Positions 25,458 through 33,735 of a DNA stretch of 64,000 bases are shown in pieces. The notes under the pieces were generated by a model. It was given only the letters and a program-made list of their open reading frames with translations. It searched no databases and had not been told where the DNA came from. Where the stretch lies: positions 1 through 64,000 of the forward strand of contig RSEH01000263.1 of the NCBI GenBank assembly GCA_006503475.1. Reading direction: 5' to 3'. This stretch comes from Stentor roeselii (taxonomy: Eukaryota > Ciliophora > Heterotrichea > Heterotrichida > Stentoridae). Each line of letters starts with the position of its first letter. The first letter of the stretch is position 1. The translations under genes and the position numbers were made by a program.

Positions 25458-26363
25458 CTAATATCTTCTCTTCTGTTCTTTCCTTACTTTATGAAGTTCT
25501 CTAAACTGTGAATCAGGAGCCAAGCCAGTGATCGCCAACCATTCAGGGTCAGGTGCCAGGTTATCGAAAACTCCATCAATTTCGACTATGTCTATGAACT
25601 TTGTAGGCCGAATCGCCTTGTCTAGGGCCAGGAATCTTACACCCTCCATGTTTGCCTGGAATTTTACGTGCATGTGAGAGGAAAACCAGTTTTTTCTGAG
25701 TAGTTCTTACGGCCTTATCGTTCTTAAAAGATTTGTGTGGAATGGACTTCCGAGTGAGTTGTCTCTTATTGATTCGGATAAAAAAGGCTTTTTACGAAGA
25801 AGGTCTTCGGTGTTACCGAAGTGGTATACTCCTTGAGGCCAGTCGTGGGACATGAATATATCTGGGGATGATAGTTGAAAAAGGTTTTGGTAGTCAAATC
25901 TTCGCGTGTAAAATACTGAATGGCTTTCGGAATCGTTTCGGCATGTTAATGGAAGGGGAGAGTCAAACTGATGATAGTTATAAATACCTGAAACCCCAGC
26001 AATTCTAAGCGACCCACAACGAACAACTCCAGCCCTTCCCAAGTAATACATATTATTTGCAATCCAACCACCATTAGGTGCCATATGAAAATATCGACTC
26101 GATTCATGATTCCCTCCAACAATAACAGTCAAAACCTTCGCCTGTTTGATTCCCGAGTAATACTCATGAAAGTCTCCCATTTTCCTATACTTCTGAGGAC
26201 ATGCCAGACTTTTAAGGTCTTTTCCATCTCTCACAGCTTGAAAGTCTCCAGTGCAAAGCAAAATATCAGCTTTAATGCCTTTATACCTTTCAGTCGACTC
26301 TAAACATTCATAAAGTTTGTCGATTTCTCCATGAACACAGCCACTTACAGCAACTTTTACCAT
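25458..26363 (-). CDS. DBR1: RNA lariat debranching enzyme DBR1, one 15-nt intron
   Basis: Two ORFs join over a 15-nt intron (25696-25710, phase 2), giving 296 residues. The start is MVKVAVSGCVHGEIDKLYE, the first ATG (26363). Metallophosphoesterase motifs in order: GCVHGEID, CTGDFQAVR, VGGNHES, MSHDWPQG, and after splicing WFSSHMHVKF. The joined exon sequence RPKNWFSSHMHV matches the DBR1 pattern P.YWFSAHLH, confirming the intron. The enzyme hydrolyses the 2'-5' bond of excised intron lariats in the nucleus. It is shorter than yeast (405) or human (544) DBR1 because the C-terminal extension is missing. Its start lies 2 nt after the stop of the Cys-rich gene upstream. Confidence 0.93.
25696..25710 (-). 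other. 15-nt intron
   Basis: GTAAGAACTACTCAG in DBR1, interrupting the last metallophosphoesterase motif region. It ends CAG; retention gives an immediate TAA. Confidence 0.92.
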
Positions 26364-26365
26364 TA

Positions 26366-26665
26366 TTAGCTGGAATGCTTTTGAGTTATTAAGTGAGAAG
26401 TGTAGGGAGAGCTGTTTATGTGAGGACTTATGCAATATTTACACAGAAAGTGCTCTGAGCCTTTACATTTACAGAGATGGGTACTGTTTTGCTTTAGGCA
26501 ACTTGAACATTGGTCGTTTTTGGAAAGGAATGAAAGAGGATGCTCTTGTTTTAGTGAGTCGATGTGGGTTAGGATGTGGTGGCTGCAGAAAACTTCTGGG
26601 TAGTTCTGGCATGTGCAGGAGATTGAAGCTGGGTCGGGGCAGAGGGAACATTGGCTTGATAGCAT
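26366..26665 (-). CDS. Small Cys/His-rich zinc-finger-like protein
   Basis: 99 residues, with eleven or more Cys and several His spaced as in tandem B-box-like fingers: CSLCPDPASISCTC..YPEVFCSHH, then CSSCLKQNSTHLCKC..HFLCKYC. No coiled coil follows, so it may be a complete small protein or the leftover N-terminus of a longer B-box/kelch-type gene. The related pattern CAIHLKSSKFFCF...CYFCADC occurs in the gene at 49987-50586. Stop is only 2 nt before the DBR1 start on the same strand. ATG start in an AT-rich leader. Function unknown. Confidence 0.6.
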   Translation of the reverse strand: MLSSQCSLCPDPASISCTCQNYPEVFCSHHILTHIDSLKQEHPLSFLSKNDQCSSCLKQNSTHLCKCKGSEHFLCKYCISPHINSSPYTSHLITQKHSS

Positions 26666-26900
26666 TTTTATAATAGAGAAGAAGATTGGCTTTGAATGGA
26701 TTGAAGGTGGTTTTAGTATTTAAAGGATTAGTTGATTAATGTTAATCATTTTTAATTATTGATTTAACTTTACCTGGATTGAGGTATAAAAATTTTTAAT
26801 TGAAGTAGATTAAAACTTATTAAAAAGTATTTTATCTGAATCATGTGAAATCTTGAGATATTTGTAGATTTTGACTGTTTTTTTTTATTTAAGGAGTTAT

Positions 26901-27575
26901 CTATAATCTAAATTCTCTGCATTCGCAATTCTCAAGCCAAAGTCCTTCGTCTTCAAACTGAGTTTTGGTGAATTCTCTTAGAAAAGTAGAATGTGTTACA
27001 ATTGCTACGTTTCCTCGAGTTAATTCATTTTTCCAAACTTCTTTAGTTCTCTGAGCTCGAATCCAAACACTTTTGTAGCTTTCTATACAAATTGAATGAT
27101 TTTCCTTCATGATTCTCAAAATCTGTTCAACTCCTGGATGCTCAATGGTACTTTTCCATTGATCATCAGCAAATCTCCAACTACTAAAATCTTGATCCAC
27201 AAGCCTCCAATCAAACTCCTGAAACTCTTCAAAAGTTCTTCCACAATAAACCGAAACATCATGACCATTGTGTAAAATTTCATGCAAATCAGGAAAAACA
27301 ACAATCTCAGGTCTTCCAGGATGATTTTCAAATAAAATCTTGCAAGTTTGTAAAGCTCTTCTTAAAGGACTAACAAAAACTTTCTGAATATCTAAGTCTC
27401 TGATGCGAGATGCAGCTTCTAAGCACTGATTAACTCCTTCATCATTTAAAAGCGAGTCACAAAGTTGAGGATCCCATCGAAAAGCAGCTGATTCTTTCGG
27501 TTCTCCAAGGCTTTCAGAAATATGCTGTGCCTTGTTGTAGTGAGTCTGACCATGACGAATGATGTAAAAGCTCAT
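26901..27575 (-). CDS. Histidine phosphatase (phosphoglycerate-mutase-like) family protein
   Basis: 224 residues from the first ATG (27575). The catalytic RHG motif is in MSFYIIRHGQTHYNKA; further family residues are VSPLRRALQTC (the second Arg), HEI (the acid/His region), and THSTFLREF (the second catalytic His). All phosphohistidine-chemistry residues look intact. The family covers cofactor-dependent mutases and many small phosphatases; substrate not predictable. There is no membrane segment. The start lies 4 bp from the oppositely directed start of the Sfi1-like gene (27580). There is no room for a later start, because the RHG motif begins at residue 8. Confidence 0.82.
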   Translation of the reverse strand: MSFYIIRHGQTHYNKAQHISESLGEPKESAAFRWDPQLCDSLLNDEGVNQCLEAASRIRDLDIQKVFVSPLRRALQTCKILFENHPGRPEIVVFPDLHEILHNGHDVSVYCGRTFEEFQEFDWRLVDQDFSSWRFADDQWKSTIEHPGVEQILRIMKENHSICIESYKSVWIRAQRTKEVWKNELTRGNVAIVTHSTFLREFTKTQFEDEGLWLENCECREFRL

Positions 27576-27579
27576 AAAT

Positions 27580-29886
27580 ATGGACAGAGTTGAAACAAGA
27601 ACATTAATGCGAACTGTTTTCAGCAAGTTAAAAGGTTATTTTCGATTCAGACAACAGAAGTTAAGACTCAAGTTAAGAGCTAATGTTCATCTTAAACTGA
27701 AAATTTATAAAAAAAATCTTTTCGCGCTTAGGATTTTTAAAGAAATCGCTTTGAAAACAAGGGAAAAAGATTTAAAAGTTAAAAGGTTCAGGATTTATAA
27801 GCTTAAAGATAAAGCTCTTGCTGGGTTTATTAGAAATCTTCTGCATGTTGAGCGGAATCGCAAAATGAACTTCAAAGCTCTTTGTTTTTTTAAGCATAAC
27901 TATTTGTATAAAAGCTTTTTGCGCTGGAAAAACCTGGAAATTTGGCTTGAACGAAGAAAATTTCAGAAAAATTTAGCTTTTCAGCATGATTGCAAAAGAA
28001 ACTGCAAAAAAATCTGGAAATTTTTTGTAAGTGCTGTTCGAGTCAGTCAAGATGATAAACTAGTCAAGCTTGAGTTAAAAATGAAGCAAAAGTAAAAAAT
28101 AAGCAGAAAAGTTTTGTTTAAAATAATGCGGATCAAATTCAACACTTTTTCAATTCGATTGAAAAAATCGAATTTAATCATGTTAAAAGCAGCGTATGTT
28201 GAAAAAAGACTGAAAAAAATCAAAACTTTTAAAAATTTCAAAAGTTTTTGGCAAATGAAAGTTTTCAGAAGAAAAGCGATGAAAAATTCTATCAAAAAAC
28301 ACGAAAATCAATTGAAAAAAAGAACTTTTTTTGCTTTGATGTTCAAAGATGGAATCAGTCAAAATGAAACCAGATTAAAGCGAAAGGTCTTGAAAAGTTT
28401 TAAGAAGAGAAAAGAACTGAAAAAAGATAAAGAAAATTATTACCTAAACTTTTGTGAGAACTATTTTTTTCGACTTACTCAAGTCACCTTTAAGAAATGG
28501 AGAGTTTTTCGAGTTAAGTGCATGAGAAGAAGAAAACAACTGGTAACTGACAAATAGGAAAGAGCTCAAAAGTTTTACCTCACTAATAATCTTCTGAGAT
28601 ATCTTTTTAGATGGCGAGAGATCTATAAGATGAAGAGTTCTCAAAAAGAAATCGTTAATCGTCTAGCTTTTACTCAAAACCTGAAATTGTTAAAAGAAAC
28701 TTTCAAGTCCTGGGTAGTTTTTCGAGACTTAAATAAAAAATTCAATTCAGCTCCAAGTCATTATTTTACCTTGATTTCTCGAAAGGCACTTTATTTCTGG
28801 AAAGATTTTTTAAAATCTCGAAAAATCAAACAACAAAAAATTAGACAATCACGAAAATTCTTCAGAAATCATCTTAAAAGAAAGCTCTTCAACATTCTCA
28901 AAGCACAACCACGGGTCAAAGTACTCCTTCGAAAAAACATGCAAAAAGCATCATTTCATTTAAAAGAAAAACTCCTTCAAAAATTCTTCAAAATCCTGAA
29001 AACCTCATCCGAAACCTCAAAAAAACTGAAAAAAATCCAAAAAGAAATAATCTGCAAGTCTTTAAAATCCTTTCAAAAAGTTCATTTTCAGTCTTGGTTA
29101 CTTTTATATCGTCGACATATTCATGAGACAGTTTTAAGCAAAGAAATCATTAAAACCCGATCAGAAAAGCTAAAAAAAGTCCTTTTTAACACCTGGATCC
29201 GAGCATATACATCCCATTCTCACACGCGAATAGCAACAGCAAAAAAAATCTCATTCTTTAAAAATCGTCAGATTTTCAAATTTTTCGTTAAAACCGTCAA
29301 ATCTTGGGTGAAACTCTTCAAATCCAAGGAAAACTACAGAAAACTAAAAAAATTATCAAGAAAAGTTTTTCAGTTCAAGTTAAAAAAGAAGTATTTTTTA
29401 GGTTTTTTGATAATCCTTGAAAAAAAGAAAATTAAAGAATTCAAAATTTTCAAAGCTCAGAATTTTTCAATTAAATGGACAAAAAAGAGAATTTTTAAAG
29501 ATCTTTTCAGTTCCTGTCGAAAAAACCTTTTTTATCGACTTGAAAGTTTGCAGGCGATAAAATTTTGGTCTCTTCAACTTTACAGGAAGGTTTTGACGGT
29601 GCTGAAGGAATATAAAGCAAAAAGATTTGAGAAAAGGCAGAGATTAAGGCAAGCTTCTGAGATGAGATTTAATGACTTAACAAAAAATGGTATCCGAACT
29701 CTTCTTCAGTACGGTCTTCGTGAAAAAGCAGCAAGAGAGGAAAAGCTAAGAAAAGCAGTAATTTTCCAGAACATGAAAAGAAACAACATTGCAAAGAAGT
29801 ACGCAAAGATCTGGATCAACAAGATGAAAAGAAGAAGAATATCCAATTGGCCCACAGAAAGATTTCCATTATATTCAATTAATTAA
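27580..29886 (+). CDS. Sfi1-like centrin-binding repeat protein, two 15-nt introns
   Basis: Three ORFs join over introns 28092-28106 and 28543-28557, giving 758 residues. The protein is very basic and almost wholly helical, with many degenerate repeats of the Sfi1 type: aromatic residues followed by W (LFNTWIRAY, FQSWLLLY, FKSWVVFRD, FRWREIYK, FKKWRVFR). Such repeats form one long helix that binds centrins along it, as in basal-body and contractile-fibre scaffolds. Stentor contracts with centrin-like fibres (myonemes), so a cortical role is conceivable; this is inference. ATG at 27580 is first; an alternative ATG is at 27607. Divergent from the histidine phosphatase. Confidence 0.8.
28092..28106 (+). 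other. 15-nt intron
   Basis: GTAAAAAATAAGCAG in the Sfi1-like gene (phase 2). Splicing joins ATG AAG CAA AA to A AAA GTT TTG; retention gives TAA. Confidence 0.88.
28543..28557 (+). other. 15-nt intron
   Basis: GTAACTGACAAATAG in the Sfi1-like gene (phase 0). Splicing joins CAA CTG to GAA AGA GCT; retention gives the in-frame TAG at its end. Confidence 0.88.
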
Positions 29887-29929
29887 TCATCAAAACTAAA
29901 AACCAAATCCAATACCCATAATTAAAATA

Positions 29930-31405
29930 ATGCAAAAGTCTTCAACTTCGAACCTAAAAAACCGGATAATACCGTTCAAGATAATTTCAACACTCGACAG
30001 ACAATCCAGTCTATTCACGACAACTCGACAAGAAATAGTGATTCGTTCACCGAAACCCACAAATTCCCGTCTATCACAAATTTCAAGTCCTCTTCCCAGA
30101 TCCCCAGTCATCCGTCCATCAAAGTCAATATCATCACTTCCCACAGAATCACTTCCATGGCATTCAACTTCTCCTAAACAAGAAAATTTAGAGCGAATCC
30201 TTTCATTGAGGTACATTTTCCAAAAGCCTTCAGAACCTCGGCCCTTAAAACGAAAAGGAACAAAACTTTTCTACCCGGAAAAGGAATCCGAGGTGGAGAT
30301 ACAAGAAGACTTTGATAAATTTTCAAATAAAATATTGGCTTTTTCATCAGTTCTCGAATGTTCAGGTACAAAGCCTCGATCATGTGAAAGCTGCTCAATG
30401 ACCTTCAAGAAAAATTCAGTCATTGTGTCATCTGGAAGTAGTTCTAGTCATTTTCTTGAACTTTCTATTTTAGACTTCACAAGTAAACAATGGAAAAGGG
30501 TTCAAAGTGAAAGACTTCCCAGGAATCGACTTGGTTTTTCAATGACTTGCTTTAAAGAAAAGGTTTTTATTTATGGAGGATGGGAAACTTCTGATAGTTT
30601 GAAAAGGAAAGTCTCGAGAAAAGTCTGGATTTATGACTTTTTTGAAGGTTGCTGGCAGAAAACTATTGGAAGTGGGGATTTGCCTTTGCCGAGAAAGAAC
30701 CATGCTTGTGCTCAGTTTGGAAGAAGCATGATTATTTATGGAGGGGAAGATATTCAAGGCAGTGCTAAAGCGGATTTGTTTGTATTCGACATGAAAAGCT
30801 GTAAGTGGACTGAAGCTGATGTAATGGTCAATACAAGTCCTGGGCCCAGGTCTCATTCCACTTTGACCTCAGTTTTTCATTCAGAGGTGAAAAGGAATGA
30901 AAGGGTCTCTGTGCTCAGCTTTCCTAGTATCAATAAACAGAATTTCATTAAAAACTCAGGATTTTACCTTTTTGGAGGACTTGATGAACAAAAACAACCG
31001 ACTAATGAATTGAATGGACTTTTCATCAGGAATAACAAGTTTTTATGGGCTCGGGTCAATACAACTGGAATCCCTCCTTGTCCGAGGTATTCTCATTCGG
31101 CCTGCGCTGTTCATTCTAGTCTTTTTGTCTTTGCTGGAAGAAATGATGCAATTGGAAATGCTTTGAATGACTTGTTTTGCATCAATCTTAATAGCTTTAA
31201 GTGGGAAAAGGTAGAAGTTAGTGGAAGTCCTCCTCGGGGTAGATGGGGACATGCTATGACTTCTGTTGATTCTTTTGTTTTGGTTTTTGGAGGATTGACT
31301 TATGAAAGGTTTATGCCTACAGATCTCTACTCAATAGAAACAAGCAGATCATCAGTAGAATCCAAACTAAAACTCGAAAGAAAAACCTCATCAATATTTC
31401 CATAA
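29930..31405 (+). CDS. Kelch-repeat protein
   Basis: 491 residues. The first 130 are Ser/Pro/Arg-rich and disordered. About six kelch repeats follow (130-465): KVFIYGGWET, SMIIYGGEDI, SGFYLFGGLDE, SLFVFAGRND, SFVLVFGGLT, each with the GG pair and the downstream W (e.g. WKRVQSERLPRNRLG, WARVNTTGIPPCPRYSHS). The RXGHAM/RYSHSA turn motifs are typical of the Rab9-effector/LZTR type of kelch propeller. No BTB, F-box or catalytic domain is attached. Probably a protein-binding scaffold. ATG follows the Sfi1-like stop by 43 bp on the same strand. Confidence 0.85.
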   Translation: MQKSSTSNLKNRIIPFKIISTLDRQSSLFTTTRQEIVIRSPKPTNSRLSQISSPLPRSPVIRPSKSISSLPTESLPWHSTSPKQENLERILSLRYIFQKPSEPRPLKRKGTKLFYPEKESEVEIQEDFDKFSNKILAFSSVLECSGTKPRSCESCSMTFKKNSVIVSSGSSSSHFLELSILDFTSKQWKRVQSERLPRNRLGFSMTCFKEKVFIYGGWETSDSLKRKVSRKVWIYDFFEGCWQKTIGSGDLPLPRKNHACAQFGRSMIIYGGEDIQGSAKADLFVFDMKSCKWTEADVMVNTSPGPRSHSTLTSVFHSEVKRNERVSVLSFPSINKQNFIKNSGFYLFGGLDEQKQPTNELNGLFIRNNKFLWARVNTTGIPPCPRYSHSACAVHSSLFVFAGRNDAIGNALNDLFCINLNSFKWEKVEVSGSPPRGRWGHAMTSVDSFVLVFGGLTYERFMPTDLYSIETSRSSVESKLKLERKTSSIFP

Positions 31406-31432
31406 AGATACCCACATAACTATTCTAATTAC

Positions 31433-32170
31433 TTACGAAGAACCCCAAGGATCACTTGCCTCAATGGACTTTGGTGGATCGACAGTAGTTTCCTTATTCA
31501 GATCAGATCTATAAGGTCTTCTTCCTCTATCACCTCTATCTCCTCGTCTAGTTCCCCTATCTCTGCCTCCCCTGCCTTCCCTATCTCCCCTATCTCCCCT
31601 ATCTCCCCTTCTCCCTCTATTAAACCTTCCTCTTCTTCCTTCTTCCTCATTTTCCCTGAAATTTCCTTCATTTCTCGCTCCCCTAGGCCTGCGGGTTCTT
31701 CTGTTGCCTCTGGGCCTGTCGTCATCCTGTCGGTCTTCTCTTTCATTCCCTTCTCTAGGTGCCCTGGGCCCTCCTCTTCCTCCTCTTCCTCCTCTTCTCG
31801 CTCTCCTGGCAGGAGGCCTGTCATCCCCTGTCCTGGTCGGCATTTTTTTAAGGTCTTCCAACGACTTTTCCTGGATCTGGTCATCTGGCAAAGGTCCTTG
31901 GTAGCCTTTTTCGGCAGTGTTCAAAGGATTGAAGCTCAGCTTGATCTTTAGTCGAGTCTTGTTCGAATCGCCCACTTTTTCGAATGAATTCACCTGATAC
32001 AAGCCCTTAACGCGGTGCTTTATGATTTCAACTAGATTCACTGCTGCTGGAATCGCCATGTTGATTGCTGTGATCGTTGCTTCCTTTTGAGTCTGCAACA
32101 ATATCGCCACTTGGGTTATCTTTTGGCCGATTCCTTGGTTCTGGGCGACCATCACTTCCTCTGATGCCAT
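31433..32170 (-). CDS. Alba-domain RNA-binding protein with RGG tail
   Basis: 245 residues. The Alba-type fold spans about 15-110: LLQTQKEATITAINMAIPAA, VNLVEIIKHRVKGLYQVNSF, then KTRLKIKLSFN. The tail (about 125-225) is an Arg/Gly box with many RGG, RGDRGD and RRGR units, ending in DPWGSS. Alba proteins bind RNA or DNA; eukaryotic long forms with RGG tails act in RNase P/MRP or in translational control and genome remodelling in protists. The tail's codons give a C/T-rich repeat tract on the plus strand. Upstream of the start lies a G-quadruplex-capable tract (32220-32264). Confidence 0.85.
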   Translation of the reverse strand: MASEEVMVAQNQGIGQKITQVAILLQTQKEATITAINMAIPAAVNLVEIIKHRVKGLYQVNSFEKVGDSNKTRLKIKLSFNPLNTAEKGYQGPLPDDQIQEKSLEDLKKMPTRTGDDRPPARRARRGGRGGRGGPRAPREGNEREDRQDDDRPRGNRRTRRPRGARNEGNFRENEEEGRRGRFNRGRRGDRGDRGDREGRGGRDRGTRRGDRGDRGRRPYRSDLNKETTVDPPKSIEASDPWGSS

Positions 32171-32219
32171 ATTTATTAGGATGGCTTAATTGGGATGAGT
32201 CTTCGTTGGGATTTGGAAC

Positions 32220-32279
32220 AGGGAGAAGGGGAGGAGGGAGGAGGAGGGAAGAAGGGAAGAAGGATTTTTTTTTTTTTTT
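32220..32279. promoter_or_regulatory. Homopurine/G-quadruplex-capable tract plus T15 upstream of Alba gene
   Basis: On the plus strand, 32220-32264 is 45 uninterrupted purines with at least five runs of three or more G separated by 4-7 nt (GGG-AGAA-GGGG-AGGA-GGG at its start), directly followed by 15 T. It lies 50 bp upstream of the Alba ATG. The G-rich strand is the template strand. It could form a G-quadruplex or triplex; a regulatory role is inferred. Confidence 0.5.
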
Positions 32280-32393
32280 GGGGTGGATTAGAATGTTTTT
32301 CGCTTTTTTGGGGTTTTAGAGAATTTTGGGAGATTTGGAATTTTAAGTTGGTTTAGATGTTGGTTACCTTAGAGAAGGAATGATATATTTTAG

Positions 32394-32732
32394 TTATTCA
32401 ATTGGATTTAATTGACTTAACTTCTGTTTCAGAGGGAGTTTTAAGCTAGCAAGTTTAATAGAGAGTTGAAGCGATTTCAAGAACTCTTCTTGACTCCTCA
32501 AAAGATAACAATTTGACAGTCTAGGAGGACTCAAGTTTATTGTGAAGTCAGGATTGACTGTGGTCCTCGCATTAGGAGAAAGACTAACAGGCACCGAAGC
32601 TTCATTACTGAAATGATAGTTCGCTAGTTCCTCTAGTCCTTTACAAACAGCAGTTTTTATTTGATGTGCAAGTTCAAACCATTCTGTTTCTTTGTTTTCA
32701 ATAATATCAAGAATTTCAATGTATTTTTCCAT
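32394..32732 (-). CDS. Small unknown protein
   Basis: 112 residues; not recognised. It opens with an acidic/hydrophobic helix (MEKYIEILDIIENKETEWFE), has a Pro/Ser/Asn middle with FTINLSPPRLSN, and closes with a Leu/Lys amphipathic helix. ATG start and TAA stop; no shadowing longer ORF on the other strand, and codon use is like that of neighbours. Length and helix layout would suit a subunit of a larger complex, but there is no specific evidence. Confidence 0.6.
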   Translation of the reverse strand: MEKYIEILDIIENKETEWFELAHQIKTAVCKGLEELANYHFSNEASVPVSLSPNARTTVNPDFTINLSPPRLSNCYLLRSQEEFLKSLQLSIKLASLKLPLKQKLSQLNPIE

Positions 32733-33482
32733 TTATTGCGATTTATTTTGCCCCCATCCCAGTTCAAACTGATAAACTACTAGCAAAGGCTTTAGATCAC
32801 TAAAAAATAAAATCATATAATTATAATAAGTTAAAATATCTCTAAAAAAATTAGATAGATTAACTAATTTTTCTTATTTAGACCAAAGTTTTAACTTCAC
32901 ACTTTCCTCGAACAGTGCTGTTTATATCTTTTATTCTATCGTTGATTAAATATTTTTCTCTTGAATTCAGAATTATTATGATTTCCTTGATAAATTTATC
33001 AGCCAATAATAGTTATGTTATACTACAATCTTTAAAATCTTCTAATTTTTGAATTACTTTATTTCTGATTAATTGAATTGAGGTTTTCTAAAAGTGCTTT
33101 TGAAAATCGATAATAATTATATAAGCTGAATAAGTCTCTAGTAAAACTAAATGATGTAGCACCTTAAAGAGAAAAATTATTTATTAAAATATCATTTCAT
33201 TCAAATTTTATGATTGGATCCTATAAAATTAAATTATCTGGGATAAACACATGATTAAACTGAAAATCAAATAAAATATTCTTTCTCAATCCAAAATTTC
33301 AACTTCCTGGAGACTCACAAGCAAATAACTAAATCAATTTCCTTAATCATAACCATCACTCAAAATTTCTAATTCTTGAAATAATCCTAAAATATAAAAG
33401 AAATCCTAATCACATCACCTAAAATAAACCTCAATAATAAATCTTACACAACTCTACATCATTCTCATCTAAGCTATGTTAA
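32733..33482. other. AT-rich intergenic region, no gene seen
   Basis: About 750 bp with no ORF worth naming on either strand, no intron-split small gene found by eye, and no tRNA-like box B. It contains the upstream region of the small gene at 32394-32732 and the 3' flank of the VMA21-like gene. Confidence 0.5.
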
Positions 33483-33725
33483 TTAATCAGTTCTCATCTT
33501 AGCGACCTCAATATTATAAGCAGTGTACACAAAATACCCGATCACAAAATGAGCAGTCAAAATCGCAGAAATAGCAGAAATGGCTTCACTAGTTGAGCTT
33601 TTCAAGTCAGCAGTAAAATCTGTTTACCCCTTACGATGCATTGAGAAGAAGACAATCATGGGTAGAGTGACGAACAAGACAGCACTGACAAGAAGTTTAG
33701 AAACAGGTATCATCGAGTTCTGCAT
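33483..33725 (-). CDS. VMA21: VMA21-like V-ATPase assembly factor, one 15-nt intron
   Basis: A hidden gene of 75 residues after removal of a 15-nt intron (33620-33634). The protein reads MQNSMIPVSKLLVSAVLFVT, a first membrane helix ending LPMIVFFSMHHF, then a polar loop TADLKSSTSEA, and a second helix ILTAHFVIGYFVYTAYNIEV. Two helices in a hairpin, a LP pair inside the first helix and FVYTAYN at the end of the second are the layout of VMA21 (about 77-100 residues), which chaperones V-ATPase Vo assembly in the ER. The ER dilysine signal is not obvious in the tail (AKMRTD). The start is 10 bp from the divergent DUF726 gene start. Confidence 0.8.
33620..33634 (-). other. 15-nt intron
   Basis: GTAAGGGGTAAACAG in the VMA21-like gene (phase 1), between ATG CAT C and AT TTT ACT. 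Retention gives TAA within the insert. Confidence 0.85.
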
Positions 33726-33735
33726 CTTTATTATA

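Noticed and set aside
31560-31620. C/T-rich short tandem repeat on the plus strand
   Set aside because: It is the codon-level reflection of the RGDRGD repeats in the Alba-RGG tail, not an independent element.
33549-33596. ATG at 33549 as a start for the DUF726 gene
   Set aside because: It is in a different frame and meets TGA after 15 codons; the VMA21-like gene occupies the other strand here.
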